Assembly (NCBI GenBank): GCA_027484405.1
Contig: JAIXTA010000160.1
Span: 1 to 41,144, forward strand
Origin: Burkholderiales bacterium
Lineage (GTDB): Bacteria > Pseudomonadota > Gammaproteobacteria > Burkholderiales > Burkholderiaceae_C
Length of the DNA: 41,144 bases
Direction of reading: 5' to 3'
The stretch's first letter is position 1. Each line of letters begins with the position of its first letter. This document shows positions 7,010 through 14,901 of this stretch, in pieces. The notes below the pieces were generated by a model. The model saw only the letters and a program-made list of their open reading frames with translations. It did no database searches and had not been told where the DNA came from. The translations under genes were made by a program, and so were the position numbers.

Positions 7010-7579
7010 ATGCAGAACACACTCAATCAGTGGATGACGCGCCTGGGAGGCAAGTTGCTCGGAGCCTGCCTCTTGAGTCTGGCTGTCGCAGGCAGCGCAG
7101 CCGCCCAGAGCTGGGCATACGCGAATGTGGTTGGCAGTACGAGCAACGGCGCGGCGCTGATCGCCAGCGACACCGGCGGCGTGGATGTCGGCTTCAACGG
7201 TGCACGTCCGATGCTGGCCAGTGCGCCCGGCCGCACCTTCACCCAGCCCAAGCAGATGGAGCGGCCGACCAAGGAGGAATACGGCCTGCAGAACCTGTAC
7301 AGCAAGGTCAACGAGACGAGCCTGACCAGCCTGCGCAATGGCAAGCTGTTCAAGGAGATCGCAGAGATCTACATCGCCCAGCAGGCCAAGGACCCGAATC
7401 TGATCATTGACGTGCTGACGGTGCCGGCGCGCGGCCCGAATGGCGTGGAGAAGTCAAAGAAGGTCGCGCTGAATGTGGCGCAGCAGCTGCGCGACAACGG
7501 CGTGAAGAACGTGCGTCTGGACTTCAACCCGGACTTCCCGCCCACCAAGCAGACCCGCCCGGCACCCAAGAGCACCTGA
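7010..7579 (+). CDS. Small secreted protein of unknown function
   Basis: 189 residues with a textbook ribosome-binding site (AGGAGG, 7 nt before the ATG). A Sec signal peptide (KLLGACLLSLAVAGSAAAQS) is probably cleaved after SAAA or Q near residue 33. The mature protein lacks Cys. It has a Gly/Asn-rich N-terminal half (GSTSNGAALIASDTGG, VDVGFNGARPML) and a Lys-rich C-terminal half with alternating helix and strand (KLFKEIAEIYIAQQAKDPNL, KKVALNVAQQLRDNGVKNVR), ending in a Pro/Lys tail. I do not recognise the family. A terminator follows the stop, so it ends the plus-strand unit that begins near 2811 or 4793. Confidence 0.8.
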   Translation: MQNTLNQWMTRLGGKLLGACLLSLAVAGSAAAQSWAYANVVGSTSNGAALIASDTGGVDVGFNGARPMLASAPGRTFTQPKQMERPTKEEYGLQNLYSKVNETSLTSLRNGKLFKEIAEIYIAQQAKDPNLIIDVLTVPARGPNGVEKSKKVALNVAQQLRDNGVKNVRLDFNPDFPPTKQTRPAPKST

Positions 7580-7599
7580 GCAGCGCTTCGCTTGAATGC

Positions 7600-7627
7600 A
7601 AAACAGCCCGGCATGCCGGGCTGTTTT
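7600..7627. terminator. Bidirectional intrinsic terminator
   Basis: A perfect 28-bp palindrome (AAAACAGCCCGGC-AT-GCCGGGCTGTTTT) gives a GC stem with a T-run on either strand. It lies 20 nt after the secreted-protein stop and 32 nt after the end of the convergent GH16 gene, so it can serve both. Confidence 0.92.
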
Positions 7628-7659
7628 CCTTGGGCCTGTGGAATTGCCGGCAAGCAGGG

Positions 7660-9234
7660 TCATCGCCGCTGATATACACGGACCCAGTCCACTTGCATGG
7701 TGTGCGGGAACGCATTTTCAGCCACCGTGGGCAGACCGTCGGTGGTGGTTGCACCGGTGAAGTTCTGAGGGTTGGTTCGATAGCCTCTCGGGTACGCGCC
7801 GTCGTAGGCGAGATTGAGGATGAGAAAGTTGGGCTTGTTGTAGACCCAATAGCCGCGTGCCTCGACTTCAGCGCGGGTGACCGTGCGGAACGTGCGGCCA
7901 TTGAGCCGGAATTCCACCTGGTTGGGGCCCCATTCCATTTCATACTCATTCCAGTCGCCTGATCGGTACTCGGGCAGATTGCCCAGTACGACACCGGTGC
8001 TGCTGTCGGTCTTGTTGTAGGAGCCGCCAATGCTGCCCCCGCCGTAGTAGCCCGGCCCGTGCAGCGCGGAGCTGTACCACCACGAATAGCCGATGTTCTC
8101 CATGATGTCGAGTTCACCCGAGTGGGGCCACCCGACATAGGGGTCGACGACATCTTTGCCTAGCGTCCAGAAGGCGCCCCAGACTGCAACAGGGCCGTCC
8201 TTGGCCCCCGGGCCGGAGGACGGCGGCGTCTGGATCCGGATGCGTGCGACGACGCGGCCGTAGGTGAACTCGTACTTGCCCAGCGTCTTGATCCGTCCGG
8301 ATGTGTAAGCCCTGTTCAAATGGTTCTTGCGCAGGGTGATGTTGAGCAACCCGTTCTGCATGAACACGTTTTCAATGCTGTTGGTGTAGTACTGGCGTTC
8401 CCCATTACCCCAGCCGCAGAGGCTGGGGCAGCCGTCTCCGATCTCGTAGTCCCACTTGCTGCTGTCAACGGGCGCCGGTGCCGCCGCGCTGTCGAACTCA
8501 TCGGACCAGACCAGTTGGTAGGGGCCGTTGCCTGGCATCGGAGGCTCGGGAATCGGGTCGGGTGTCGTGCTGCTCCCGCCTGTCCCGTACACCCGGAAGT
8601 CGTACATGGATACGCCGTACTGGCTGCCGTCGCCTGCACGCCAACCTCGCTCGGTGGAATTCATCCGGATATAGCGCCAGGTGCCGCTCGCTGTGATGGT
8701 CACCCTGTCAGCGAGGGGCGGAAGCGTTGTGCCGCTCATCGTCTTGGTGATGACAGCACTCGCAGGCGTCCAGGTCGTTCGGTCATTCGAGACCTCAATG
8801 ATGTAGCGAGATGAGAACGCGGTTTCCCAATCGATCTCGACGCGGGAAATCTGCGCCGGGGCACCGAGGTCCACCATGTACCAGGCGTTTGCGGCGATCC
8901 CGCTTGCCCAGCGCGTGCTGGTACTGCTGTCGATCGCGAATTGTGGGTCTGAGGCCCGATCCTGCGTCGTCGATGCATACGCCCGCTTGCCCAGACTGAT
9001 CGGTGACCCGGGCGGAGGGGGCGGAGGGGGCGGTGGCGGAGGTGGCGGAGGTGGCGGAGGTGGCGGAGGCGGAGGCGGAGGTGGCGGCGGAGGCGGAGGC
9101 GAAGGGCTCTTTACCTCGGGGCCGGCCGGTGAGTCTGAACCGCAAGCAGTCAAGCCTGCACCCGTCGTGATGAGCGCGGCGAGCAGAATGACTGCCGTGC
9201 GCGCGGTCAATGTGTTGCGCGTGATTTGTGACAT
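7660..9234 (-). CDS. GH16 family endo-beta-glucanase-like lipoprotein with F5/8-type C domain
   Basis: 524 residues with a good ribosome-binding site (GGGAGG) before the ATG at 9234. The signal peptide ends in the lipobox LTAC, making Cys31 the lipid anchor. Then comes a run of exactly 30 prolines (46-75), a discoidin/F5-8C-like beta-sandwich (about 78-215: RASDPQFAIDSSTSTRWASG, WYMVDLGAPAQISRVEIDWE), and a GH16 catalytic domain (about 235-524). GH16 signatures are the opening LVWSDEFD and the active-site GELDIMEN, with E374 as nucleophile, D376 and E379 as acid/base. GH16 enzymes cut beta-1,3, beta-1,3-1,4 or galactan chains; the exact substrate cannot be read here, though laminarinase-like activity is the usual guess. 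Expected on the cell surface, with the proline rod holding the catalytic part away from the membrane. Confidence 0.93.
   Translation of the reverse strand: MSQITRNTLTARTAVILLAALITTGAGLTACGSDSPAGPEVKSPSPPPPPPPPPPPPPPPPPPPPPPPPPPPPPPGSPISLGKRAYASTTQDRASDPQFAIDSSTSTRWASGIAANAWYMVDLGAPAQISRVEIDWETAFSSRYIIEVSNDRTTWTPASAVITKTMSGTTLPPLADRVTITASGTWRYIRMNSTERGWRAGDGSQYGVSMYDFRVYGTGGSSTTPDPIPEPPMPGNGPYQLVWSDEFDSAAAPAPVDSSKWDYEIGDGCPSLCGWGNGERQYYTNSIENVFMQNGLLNITLRKNHLNRAYTSGRIKTLGKYEFTYGRVVARIRIQTPPSSGPGAKDGPVAVWGAFWTLGKDVVDPYVGWPHSGELDIMENIGYSWWYSSALHGPGYYGGGSIGGSYNKTDSSTGVVLGNLPEYRSGDWNEYEMEWGPNQVEFRLNGRTFRTVTRAEVEARGYWVYNKPNFLILNLAYDGAYPRGYRTNPQNFTGATTTDGLPTVAENAFPHTMQVDWVRVYQRR
9010..9099 (-). repeat. 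Polyproline-encoding repeat (30 Pro) in the GH16 gene
   Basis: Ninety bases encode 30 uninterrupted prolines, using an irregular array dominated by the coding unit CCTCCGCCA plus CCTCCG pairs. Translation of such a run depends on EF-P. The array is a likely site of replication slippage and of assembly error. Confidence 0.95.
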
Positions 9235-9330
9235 GGATCCCTCCCGGACAGGTCATGAACATCGAGTGGCCACTTGCAATGGCGAGCTGGCTCAGGAGGG
9301 AAGCTATCAAGCGCGAGGGGTCGGTCGGAT

Positions 9331-9344
9331 GTGACGTTTGGCAC
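9331..9344. promoter_or_regulatory. Inverted repeat GTGAC-GTTT-GGCAC upstream of the GH16 gene
   Basis: A 14-bp imperfect palindrome of form GTGNC-N4-GNCAC, extended to ATGTGAC on one side, lies about 97 bp upstream of the GH16 start codon. A similar element lies 100 bp upstream of the cytochrome gene at 13146. A shared regulator, perhaps the TPR-LuxR protein encoded between them, is inferred. Confidence 0.45.
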
Positions 9345-9432
9345 TCGGCAGGCGGGTGATTTGCAACGAGCTGTGTCCGATCCGAGGGCGCGGCACACTG
9401 GAAACGTCGGCGCAGTGCCGACACAGAATCGC

Positions 9433-10725
9433 CTACCTGGCGCGATGATGAAGCAATGAGGCGTCTGCAAACACCTTGGCGATGAGTTCGGTGCGGTTTC
9501 GAACCTGAAGCTTCTGCATGCACGTCGACAGATGATTCCTGACTGTGCCTGCACTCAGAGACAGCGCCGACGCGATTTCCTTGTTGGTTGCACCGGACAT
9601 CACGGATCGGATGATCTGCACTTCTCGTGCTGTCAAGGGATCGGGTAAGCCGCGTTCCTGTCCTGGACCCCAGTGGCGTTGGGTCCCGACCGAAGGGTCA
9701 TTCAGCATGCGGGCGCCCGAGCGCCACAGGTCAGCTTGGCGAAGCAAGGCACGCCGCAGGCGTTCGACTTCCACCCGCTGTGCAGCCAGCTCGAAGCGAA
9801 GCAGCAGATCACGAGTGCGCAGATCCACGCCAGGGATGCCGCGAGGTGTGCGGGCATCTGGGCTGGCAGAGGCGGCCATGTCGACAGCGCGAACCGCCAT
9901 CAGGGCGCGGCTGTCCGAAAGCACGTCGTGATAATGCCGCCGCTCGGCGTATGCGGCCACGCGCCGCAACAGTCTGTTCGCGCGCCGGGTCTCGCCTGCC
10001 CTGAGAAGGATCTCTGCGAGGACCACCAGCGCACTGCAGCGCTCGCGCTGTGCGCCGCCGCGCTTGAAGGTTCGTATGGCCTCGAGGGCCGAGGTCCGCG
10101 CTGGCGCCAGTGCACCGTTGAGCAAAGCGGCCTTTGCGTAGGCCGTCTGTGCAGCGGCAAGCCATCGTGGATCGAGTTCGCGGCTGCGGACTCGATGAAC
10201 AGCGAACTGCGCAAGCCGATGGCTCTCCCTGGGCCGGCCTGCGCGCGCATGCAACATGGAGAGATTGACCAGGAAGACCGGCGTGAGCTCCAGCACGCCG
10301 TCGGCGCATCGATAGGCGGCGCGCATGAGCGCAATGGCATCGTCGTGCTGACCGAGGCGGGATGCAGCAAGTGCGGCACAGTTGAAGGCTCGCGACAGCT
10401 GGGCGCGGTCGCGCTGGTCGAACAGGGTCCCGACGGCGCGCAGCGCCTGTGCCAGACTGGCTTGGTACGACCCGAGATCCGCCAGGCAGACCGCAATACT
10501 GATGCGAATACGCGCCTGCCAGGTCTCATCGTTCAGGCGGATCGCGCGATCCAGCAGCGAGGTGGCCAGCTCAAACGCCTCGAGATGCTTGCCTGCGTAG
10601 TACAGCGCCTGGCCGGTGCGAAACGTGCTTTCGATGGCAGCAGCGCTGTCGGGCTCAAGGAGTGCGCGGGTTTGGGTGCATTGAGCGTCTGTGGCGCTGT
10701 TGTGTCCAGAATTGTTCGAACTCAA
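9433..10725 (-). CDS. LuxR-type transcriptional regulator with TPR-like N-terminal region
   Basis: 430 residues starting at a TTG (10725), chosen because a strong GGAGG lies 8 nt upstream. Residues about 30-290 form helical TPR-like repeats (RTGQALYYAGKHLEAFELAT, LGQHDDAIALMRAAYRCADG). A short coiled segment (LLLRFELAAQRVEVERLRRA) follows. The C-terminus is a LuxR/GerE helix-turn-helix (about 360-420: LTAREVQIIRSVMSG, NKEIASALSLSAGTVRNHLS, MQKLQVRNRTEL). No receiver, autoinducer or ATPase domain is seen, so the signal is unknown. The gene follows the cytochrome gene by 72 nt and precedes the GH16 gene by 198 nt, all on the minus strand, and it is the natural candidate to regulate both. Confidence 0.9.
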   Translation of the reverse strand: MSSNNSGHNSATDAQCTQTRALLEPDSAAAIESTFRTGQALYYAGKHLEAFELATSLLDRAIRLNDETWQARIRISIAVCLADLGSYQASLAQALRAVGTLFDQRDRAQLSRAFNCAALAASRLGQHDDAIALMRAAYRCADGVLELTPVFLVNLSMLHARAGRPRESHRLAQFAVHRVRSRELDPRWLAAAQTAYAKAALLNGALAPARTSALEAIRTFKRGGAQRERCSALVVLAEILLRAGETRRANRLLRRVAAYAERRHYHDVLSDSRALMAVRAVDMAASASPDARTPRGIPGVDLRTRDLLLRFELAAQRVEVERLRRALLRQADLWRSGARMLNDPSVGTQRHWGPGQERGLPDPLTAREVQIIRSVMSGATNKEIASALSLSAGTVRNHLSTCMQKLQVRNRTELIAKVFADASLLHHRAR

Positions 10726-10797
10726 GCCGTCGTCCTCCAGCGGGCCACCTGCGCTGCGAGGGCTCGACCACGCAGTGCAGGTGTACCGGCAAGACTC

Positions 10798-13146
10798 CTA
10801 CAAGGACTTGAGAAACTCAACGAGCTTCTGACGATCGTCGGCGCTGAGCCGACGAAAGTTGTCGCGGCTGCGCAGCGCCTCGCCGCCATGCCACAGGATG
10901 GCTTCCTCCACACTTCGGGCTCGCCCGTCGTGGAGATAGCGAGTTCCCGGATTGATGCGCTCGAGCTTGCCCAAACCCCAGAGCGGGCTGGTGCGGTACA
11001 TCGCATTGCCCGTCGCGTCTGCCATCTGTGCGCCCATGTCATGGAGCAGAAAATTCGAGTACGGCGCGATGGGTTGGTCGCGCAGCTCGACCAGCCGATG
11101 GAACGATCCGGTTCGCATGGCCGGGGTATGACATGCGGCACATTGCGCGTTCCGAAAGAGCTGAGCGCCCTCCATCACACGACGCTTTGCGCGCTCGTCG
11201 GCAGGGGGGTCGACGCGTCCGTTGTCAAATCGGGTCGGCGCAGGCACACCGAGCAGCGCCACATAGCGCACCATCAGATCGAGCTCGGTCGCTGCGAGCC
11301 GGTTCGTCGGCTGCGCGTTGCGACAGGCACCCTGCGGTGTCTGGCCGCAGTCTGGTGCGGGTGCGATGTCCGTGAGCACGCCCATGTCCCGATTCAGGGC
11401 CAGCGCGATCTGGTCACGCAGAGAAGCAGCCTCGGCGCGCCAGCCGAAACGACCCAGACGGCGGACCGTAGGATCTGCAGCGTCGCGCACGATCGAGACT
11501 CTGCCGCGAATGCCGTCTCCGTCGCGGTCATCGGGGTCGGCAAGCGCAGCGATCGTGGATTCCGAGATCGCCTCGATCAGTCCCATCCCGACCAGGTGCG
11601 GCGCAACGCGGACCGATGCGGCGCCCAGACCCTGCAACACGTTTCCGGCTGAATCGCGCAGGGTGTAGTTGGGCTGCTGCAGTTCATAGCGCGTGCCGTC
11701 CGGGTAGCTGCCCGGCACAGCCGTGTAGCCGCTCAGCTGCAGGCTGCCCTCGGCGTTGTTTGCCGTCTGCAGGTGTGTGCCGAACAGCGGATGCGGTACG
11801 ACGCGCCCATCCGCACCGGGGCTGCTCAGCGCAACGGCAAGATGGGTCAGGCGCGTACCGATGGTCGGAACGCTTTTGCCATTGGCCACGTGGCAGCTGG
11901 TGCAGCGCGCTTCGGACCGGATGGCTGTGGCGCGATTCACCTGATTCGACAACACGGGGTTGCCGCCTTCCGAGTGCGTGCCGTCGACAAAGGAGGTGTG
12001 AAACAGCCGTCTGCCCTCGACAAAGGGCTGAATGTTGTATCCCGCGATGTTGGTCGCTGCCTGCATCAACATGCGTGCCGGCTCCGCAGAGGTGTCTTCC
12101 GGCAGGGTCATCGCGCCGCCCTGTCTCGCCGCAGCTGGCAGCGGCACGGAGTCCCACGCCCGGGGTGCGTCTGCTGCCGCTCGGAACCATGGCTGTGCGC
12201 CCAGCGTCCCCACCTGGTAGGCAATGGCATCGGCGTAGTACGCACCGCGGCCGAGTTCCACGCCGTCGCGCGCCAGGAAGATGCCCAGCTCGAACTCGAT
12301 GATGTCGCCGGAGCGAATCGGGCGTCGATCCATGGGCGAGACGGTGATCTGCTTGACGAAGGCATAGTCGCGCCCGGGTGGCCGCGTCAACGAGACTGCG
12401 AAGTTCTCGCGCGGGGGCTCGGCAAGCCGGTCGTAGTCAAGCAGCGGTGTGCGCGTGATGACGCCACCGGGCAGGACCTTCACTCCGCCATTGTCCGCGT
12501 AGAGCGCAAGCCGCTCCGGATCATCGGGCGTGCTCAGATCTGCGCCCACAAATCCGTAGCGAAAGTTCACGGCATACCACCACCACTGAGGTCGAACCAC
12601 GATCGTGAGTACGCGATCGCCCGGACGGGTGGGCGAGGCATCGTCATAGATCGTGATCTCGTGTGTGCGGCGCTCGAAGTAGTTCGGGCCGAACTCGGCG
12701 TAGACGCCAGGCGTGCCGTTGGGGCCGGCTTCACGAGCATGCCTGCCCCGAACCCGCCCCCCGATGTGGGTGACGAGCGTGCCATCCACCTCCTGATACT
12801 GCGCGGCCGGCATCGCATCGGGCCAGCTGAGCGGCACATACCCTAGCGGTGGCGCGGCGGAGGGCGGCGGTGGGGGCGGCGCAGGTGGAGGAGGTGGAGG
12901 AGGTGGAGGAGGTGGAGGAGGTGGAGGAGGTGGAGGAGGTGGAGGAGGTGGGGGCGGCGGTGGCGGTGGCGGAACAGGCGCTGGGCCGGCACCCATGCCG
13001 GGCGGGTTGCCCGTGGCAGCGCCGGGCGCACTCGAGGAGCTTTCGCCTCCGCCGCATGCGGTCAGGGCCACTGACAGCGCAAGCGCAAGGAGCATGGTGG
13101 ACGGCAGCTTGTGGCGTACCGGTGGCGTCGTTCTGATGGTGCTCAT
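10798..13146 (-). CDS. Di-heme c-type cytochrome lipoprotein (DHOR / thiol oxidoreductase-like)
   Basis: 782 residues; GGGAG precedes the ATG at 13146. Lipobox LTAC anchors the protein at Cys31. Residues 59-88 are 30 consecutive prolines, then A and six more prolines. Residues about 100-340 are a beta-rich region (HEITIYDD, WWWYAVNFRYGFVGADL, SGDIIEFELGIFLARDG) that I cannot place. The C-terminal half is the di-heme oxidoreductase (DUF1111/PF06537) type, with haem motifs CTSCH (C415, C418, H419) and CAACH (C669, C672, H673), plus GMGLIEAI and FGWRAEAASLRDQIALALNRDMG. The family is usually called putative thiol oxidoreductase and is distantly related to MauG/cytochrome c peroxidase. Exported and surface-tethered. 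The electron partner is unknown. Confidence 0.9.
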   Translation of the reverse strand: MSTIRTTPPVRHKLPSTMLLALALSVALTACGGGESSSSAPGAATGNPPGMGAGPAPVPPPPPPPPPPPPPPPPPPPPPPPPPPPPPPAPPPPPPSAAPPLGYVPLSWPDAMPAAQYQEVDGTLVTHIGGRVRGRHAREAGPNGTPGVYAEFGPNYFERRTHEITIYDDASPTRPGDRVLTIVVRPQWWWYAVNFRYGFVGADLSTPDDPERLALYADNGGVKVLPGGVITRTPLLDYDRLAEPPRENFAVSLTRPPGRDYAFVKQITVSPMDRRPIRSGDIIEFELGIFLARDGVELGRGAYYADAIAYQVGTLGAQPWFRAAADAPRAWDSVPLPAAARQGGAMTLPEDTSAEPARMLMQAATNIAGYNIQPFVEGRRLFHTSFVDGTHSEGGNPVLSNQVNRATAIRSEARCTSCHVANGKSVPTIGTRLTHLAVALSSPGADGRVVPHPLFGTHLQTANNAEGSLQLSGYTAVPGSYPDGTRYELQQPNYTLRDSAGNVLQGLGAASVRVAPHLVGMGLIEAISESTIAALADPDDRDGDGIRGRVSIVRDAADPTVRRLGRFGWRAEAASLRDQIALALNRDMGVLTDIAPAPDCGQTPQGACRNAQPTNRLAATELDLMVRYVALLGVPAPTRFDNGRVDPPADERAKRRVMEGAQLFRNAQCAACHTPAMRTGSFHRLVELRDQPIAPYSNFLLHDMGAQMADATGNAMYRTSPLWGLGKLERINPGTRYLHDGRARSVEEAILWHGGEALRSRDNFRRLSADDRQKLVEFLKSL
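12883..12972 (-). repeat. Polyproline-encoding tandem repeat (30 Pro) in the cytochrome gene
   Basis: Ninety bases encode 30 prolines. Positions 12883-12951 are nearly eight perfect copies of a 9-nt unit (plus strand AGGTGGAGG); the remaining seven codons are GC-rich variants. The proline count equals that of the GH16 gene, but the repeat unit differs. Confidence 0.95.
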
Positions 13147-13245
13147 CGATTCACTCCCTGGACCTGGTTCCTGGACACGTCGCGGCCGTGTTTTGACAGC
13201 GGCTCCATGGCCCCGGACTCTAGGAAGTTGTGCGCTGCATCACAT

Positions 13246-13259
13246 GTGACAAATGACAC
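13246..13259. promoter_or_regulatory. Inverted repeat GTGAC-AAAT-GACAC upstream of the cytochrome gene
   Basis: A 14-bp palindrome of form GTGNC-N4-GNCAC lies 100 bp upstream of the start codon at 13146. Including the preceding AT, 12 of 16 bases match the element before the GH16 gene. It overlaps TCACATGTGA (13240-13249), and TGTGC-N6-TCACA (13229-13244) beside it resembles a CRP/Vfr half-matched site, so several factors could bind here. Confidence 0.45.
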
Positions 13260-13345
13260 CCATCGGGCGCTCAGCAATGTCTTGTTTCAATGCAATGGCG
13301 TGGCCGCAGGCATCGAGCCTGCAGCGCAAGGACCGGCTCGCGCGT

Positions 13346-14260
13346 CTAGTGCCTGTCCGCGGCCATCCGCTTCTCCGGCAGCGGGATGAATTCGGTCTCA
13401 CCGGGCACCTTGTCCATGCGCCGAGCGGCCCAGTCCTCTGCGGCCTGCAGGATGCGCTCCTTGCGGCTGGAGACGAAGTTCCACCACATGTGGCGGTGAC
13501 CATCGAGCGGTGCGCCGCCGATCAGCACGCATTGCGCCGGGCCGGCAGCGCTCACGCGCACGCTGGCGCCGGGCGCGAGCACGCCCAGGGTGCAGGCGGG
13601 AAGCATCTGGCCATCGATCTCCAGGTCCGCGTCCACACAGTAGATGGCGCGCTCGGCGTGACCGGCGTCGTCTCGCGGGTTCAGCGTGACTTCACCAGCG
13701 GAAGGAAAGCGGAGATCCAGATACAGGGTGGGCGCGAAGGTCTTCACTGGCGAGGCGCAACCGAAGGCGCTGCCGATCAGCACGCGGATCAGGGCGCCCT
13801 CCTGTGTGAGCGTCGGGATGGCGTGCGCCGGGGTGTGCTCGAAGCTCGGTTGCACCTCCTCGTGTGCCACAGGCAGCGCGGCCCAGAGCTGGATGCCGTG
13901 GCTGCGGCGGGTGACGGCGCGCAGATCGTCTGGTGTGCGCTCGGAATGCACCACGCCGCGGCCGGCCGTCATCCAGTTGATGGCGCCCGGCTCGATGCGC
14001 TGCATGCTGCCCACGCTGTCGCGGTGCAGCATGGCGCCTTCAAATAGGTAGGTCACGGTGGCCAGGCCGATGTGCGGGTGAGGCCGCACGTCATGGTTGT
14101 CCGCGGGGTGCTGCTCGACCGGGCCGAAGTGGTCAAAGAACAGGAACGGCCCCACGCTCTGGCGCGGGGCGGCGGGCAGCAGGCGGCGCACGAGGAATCC
14201 GCCACCGAGATCTTTACCGTGGCCCTTGAGCGCGAGCTCGATGCCGGGTGCCGTGCTCAT
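13346..14260 (-). CDS. Pirin family protein
   Basis: 304 residues. The N-terminal cupin has the pirin motifs GPFLFFDHFGP, RPHPHIGLATVTYLFEG (metal-binding histidines) and AGRGVVHSE, and the C-terminal cupin carries the usual WWNFVSSRKERI block. Pirins are iron-containing cupins; some have quercetinase activity, others act in stress regulation, and the role here is unknown. The start overlaps the preceding flavin reductase gene by 4 nt (ATGA), so they are co-translated. Confidence 0.95.
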   Translation of the reverse strand: MSTAPGIELALKGHGKDLGGGFLVRRLLPAAPRQSVGPFLFFDHFGPVEQHPADNHDVRPHPHIGLATVTYLFEGAMLHRDSVGSMQRIEPGAINWMTAGRGVVHSERTPDDLRAVTRRSHGIQLWAALPVAHEEVQPSFEHTPAHAIPTLTQEGALIRVLIGSAFGCASPVKTFAPTLYLDLRFPSAGEVTLNPRDDAGHAERAIYCVDADLEIDGQMLPACTLGVLAPGASVRVSAAGPAQCVLIGGAPLDGHRHMWWNFVSSRKERILQAAEDWAARRMDKVPGETEFIPLPEKRMAADRH

Positions 14261-14865
14261 GGGTGTCTCCCCAGTTGGCGTGTGGTACTGACGAGAGCCT
14301 GGCAGATGCTTGTGACCGCATTCTGCTGGCGCTCATCAATCAATTTGCCTTCAGCAAAAGCTTCATTCGCTCGGCCCACGGCCAGCTGCTGGGGCAGCAC
14401 GAGCATGTTGAGGTATCCGAGCACGTCGCGCGCATGAAAGAGGGCGCGCATGCCACCCAGCGGCCCCGGCGAGGTGGCCATGAGTGCGGCTGGCTTGTTG
14501 GCGTACAGCACGCCGCCGCTGCGCGCGGGATCGGCCGGGTTAGGACGTGAACACCAGTCGAGCGTGTTCTTCAGCAATGGCGGGATCGACCCGTTGTACT
14601 CGGGGGTCACGACAAGAAAGCCATCGGCCTGCGCAAACAGCTGCTGCAAAGCCACAACGGGTGCCGGCAGGCTGCCCTGGGCCAGCGCGGCGGCCTCGTC
14701 GTCCCCGTGGTAAAGCGGCAGGGGGTGATCGTTCAGATCCAGATGCATCACGTCTGCGCCGGCGACGCGCAGGGGCTCGACACATGCGGCCGCCAGCCGC
14801 TTGGACAGCGCGTCGCGCCGCGCGCTGGCGGCAAACAGGGCAATGCGGGGCGGGGCATCAGGCAT
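14257..14865 (-). CDS. NAD(P)H-dependent FMN reductase family oxidoreductase
   Basis: 202 residues with a flavodoxin-like fold: N-terminal IALFAASARRDALSKRLA (phosphate loop), the FMN contact TPEYNGSIPPLLKNTLDW, and PGPLGGMRALFHARDVLGYL. These match the NADPH-dependent FMN reductase family (PF03358), which reduces flavins, quinones or metals. Cytoplasmic. It lies between the OsmC and pirin genes in one direction, which suggests a small redox-stress operon. Confidence 0.93.
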   Translation of the reverse strand: MPDAPPRIALFAASARRDALSKRLAAACVEPLRVAGADVMHLDLNDHPLPLYHGDDEAAALAQGSLPAPVVALQQLFAQADGFLVVTPEYNGSIPPLLKNTLDWCSRPNPADPARSGGVLYANKPAALMATSPGPLGGMRALFHARDVLGYLNMLVLPQQLAVGRANEAFAEGKLIDERQQNAVTSICQALVSTTRQLGRHP

Positions 14866-14901
14866 GGCGAGGGGCGTAGGCGGGGTTCGGGTACGGCGGC
14901 T

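Noticed and set aside
8876-9334. Plus-strand frame with a polyglycine run
   Set aside because: The glycine run is the complement of the polyproline repeat in the GH16 gene; no start signal or domain.
9673-11652. Plus-strand open frame of 659 codons
   Set aside because: It is antisense to the LuxR regulator and the cytochrome, both of which have clear motifs. Long antisense frames are expected at this GC content.
12883-12972. Short regular repeats that could be taken for a CRISPR or minisatellite array
   Set aside because: The 9-nt unit is in frame and encodes prolines in the cytochrome lipoprotein; there are no spacers.
13229-13244. CRP-like site TGTGC-N6-TCACA upstream of the cytochrome gene
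   Set aside because: It has one mismatch in the left half and overlaps other dyads. A single imperfect match is not enough to name the regulator.
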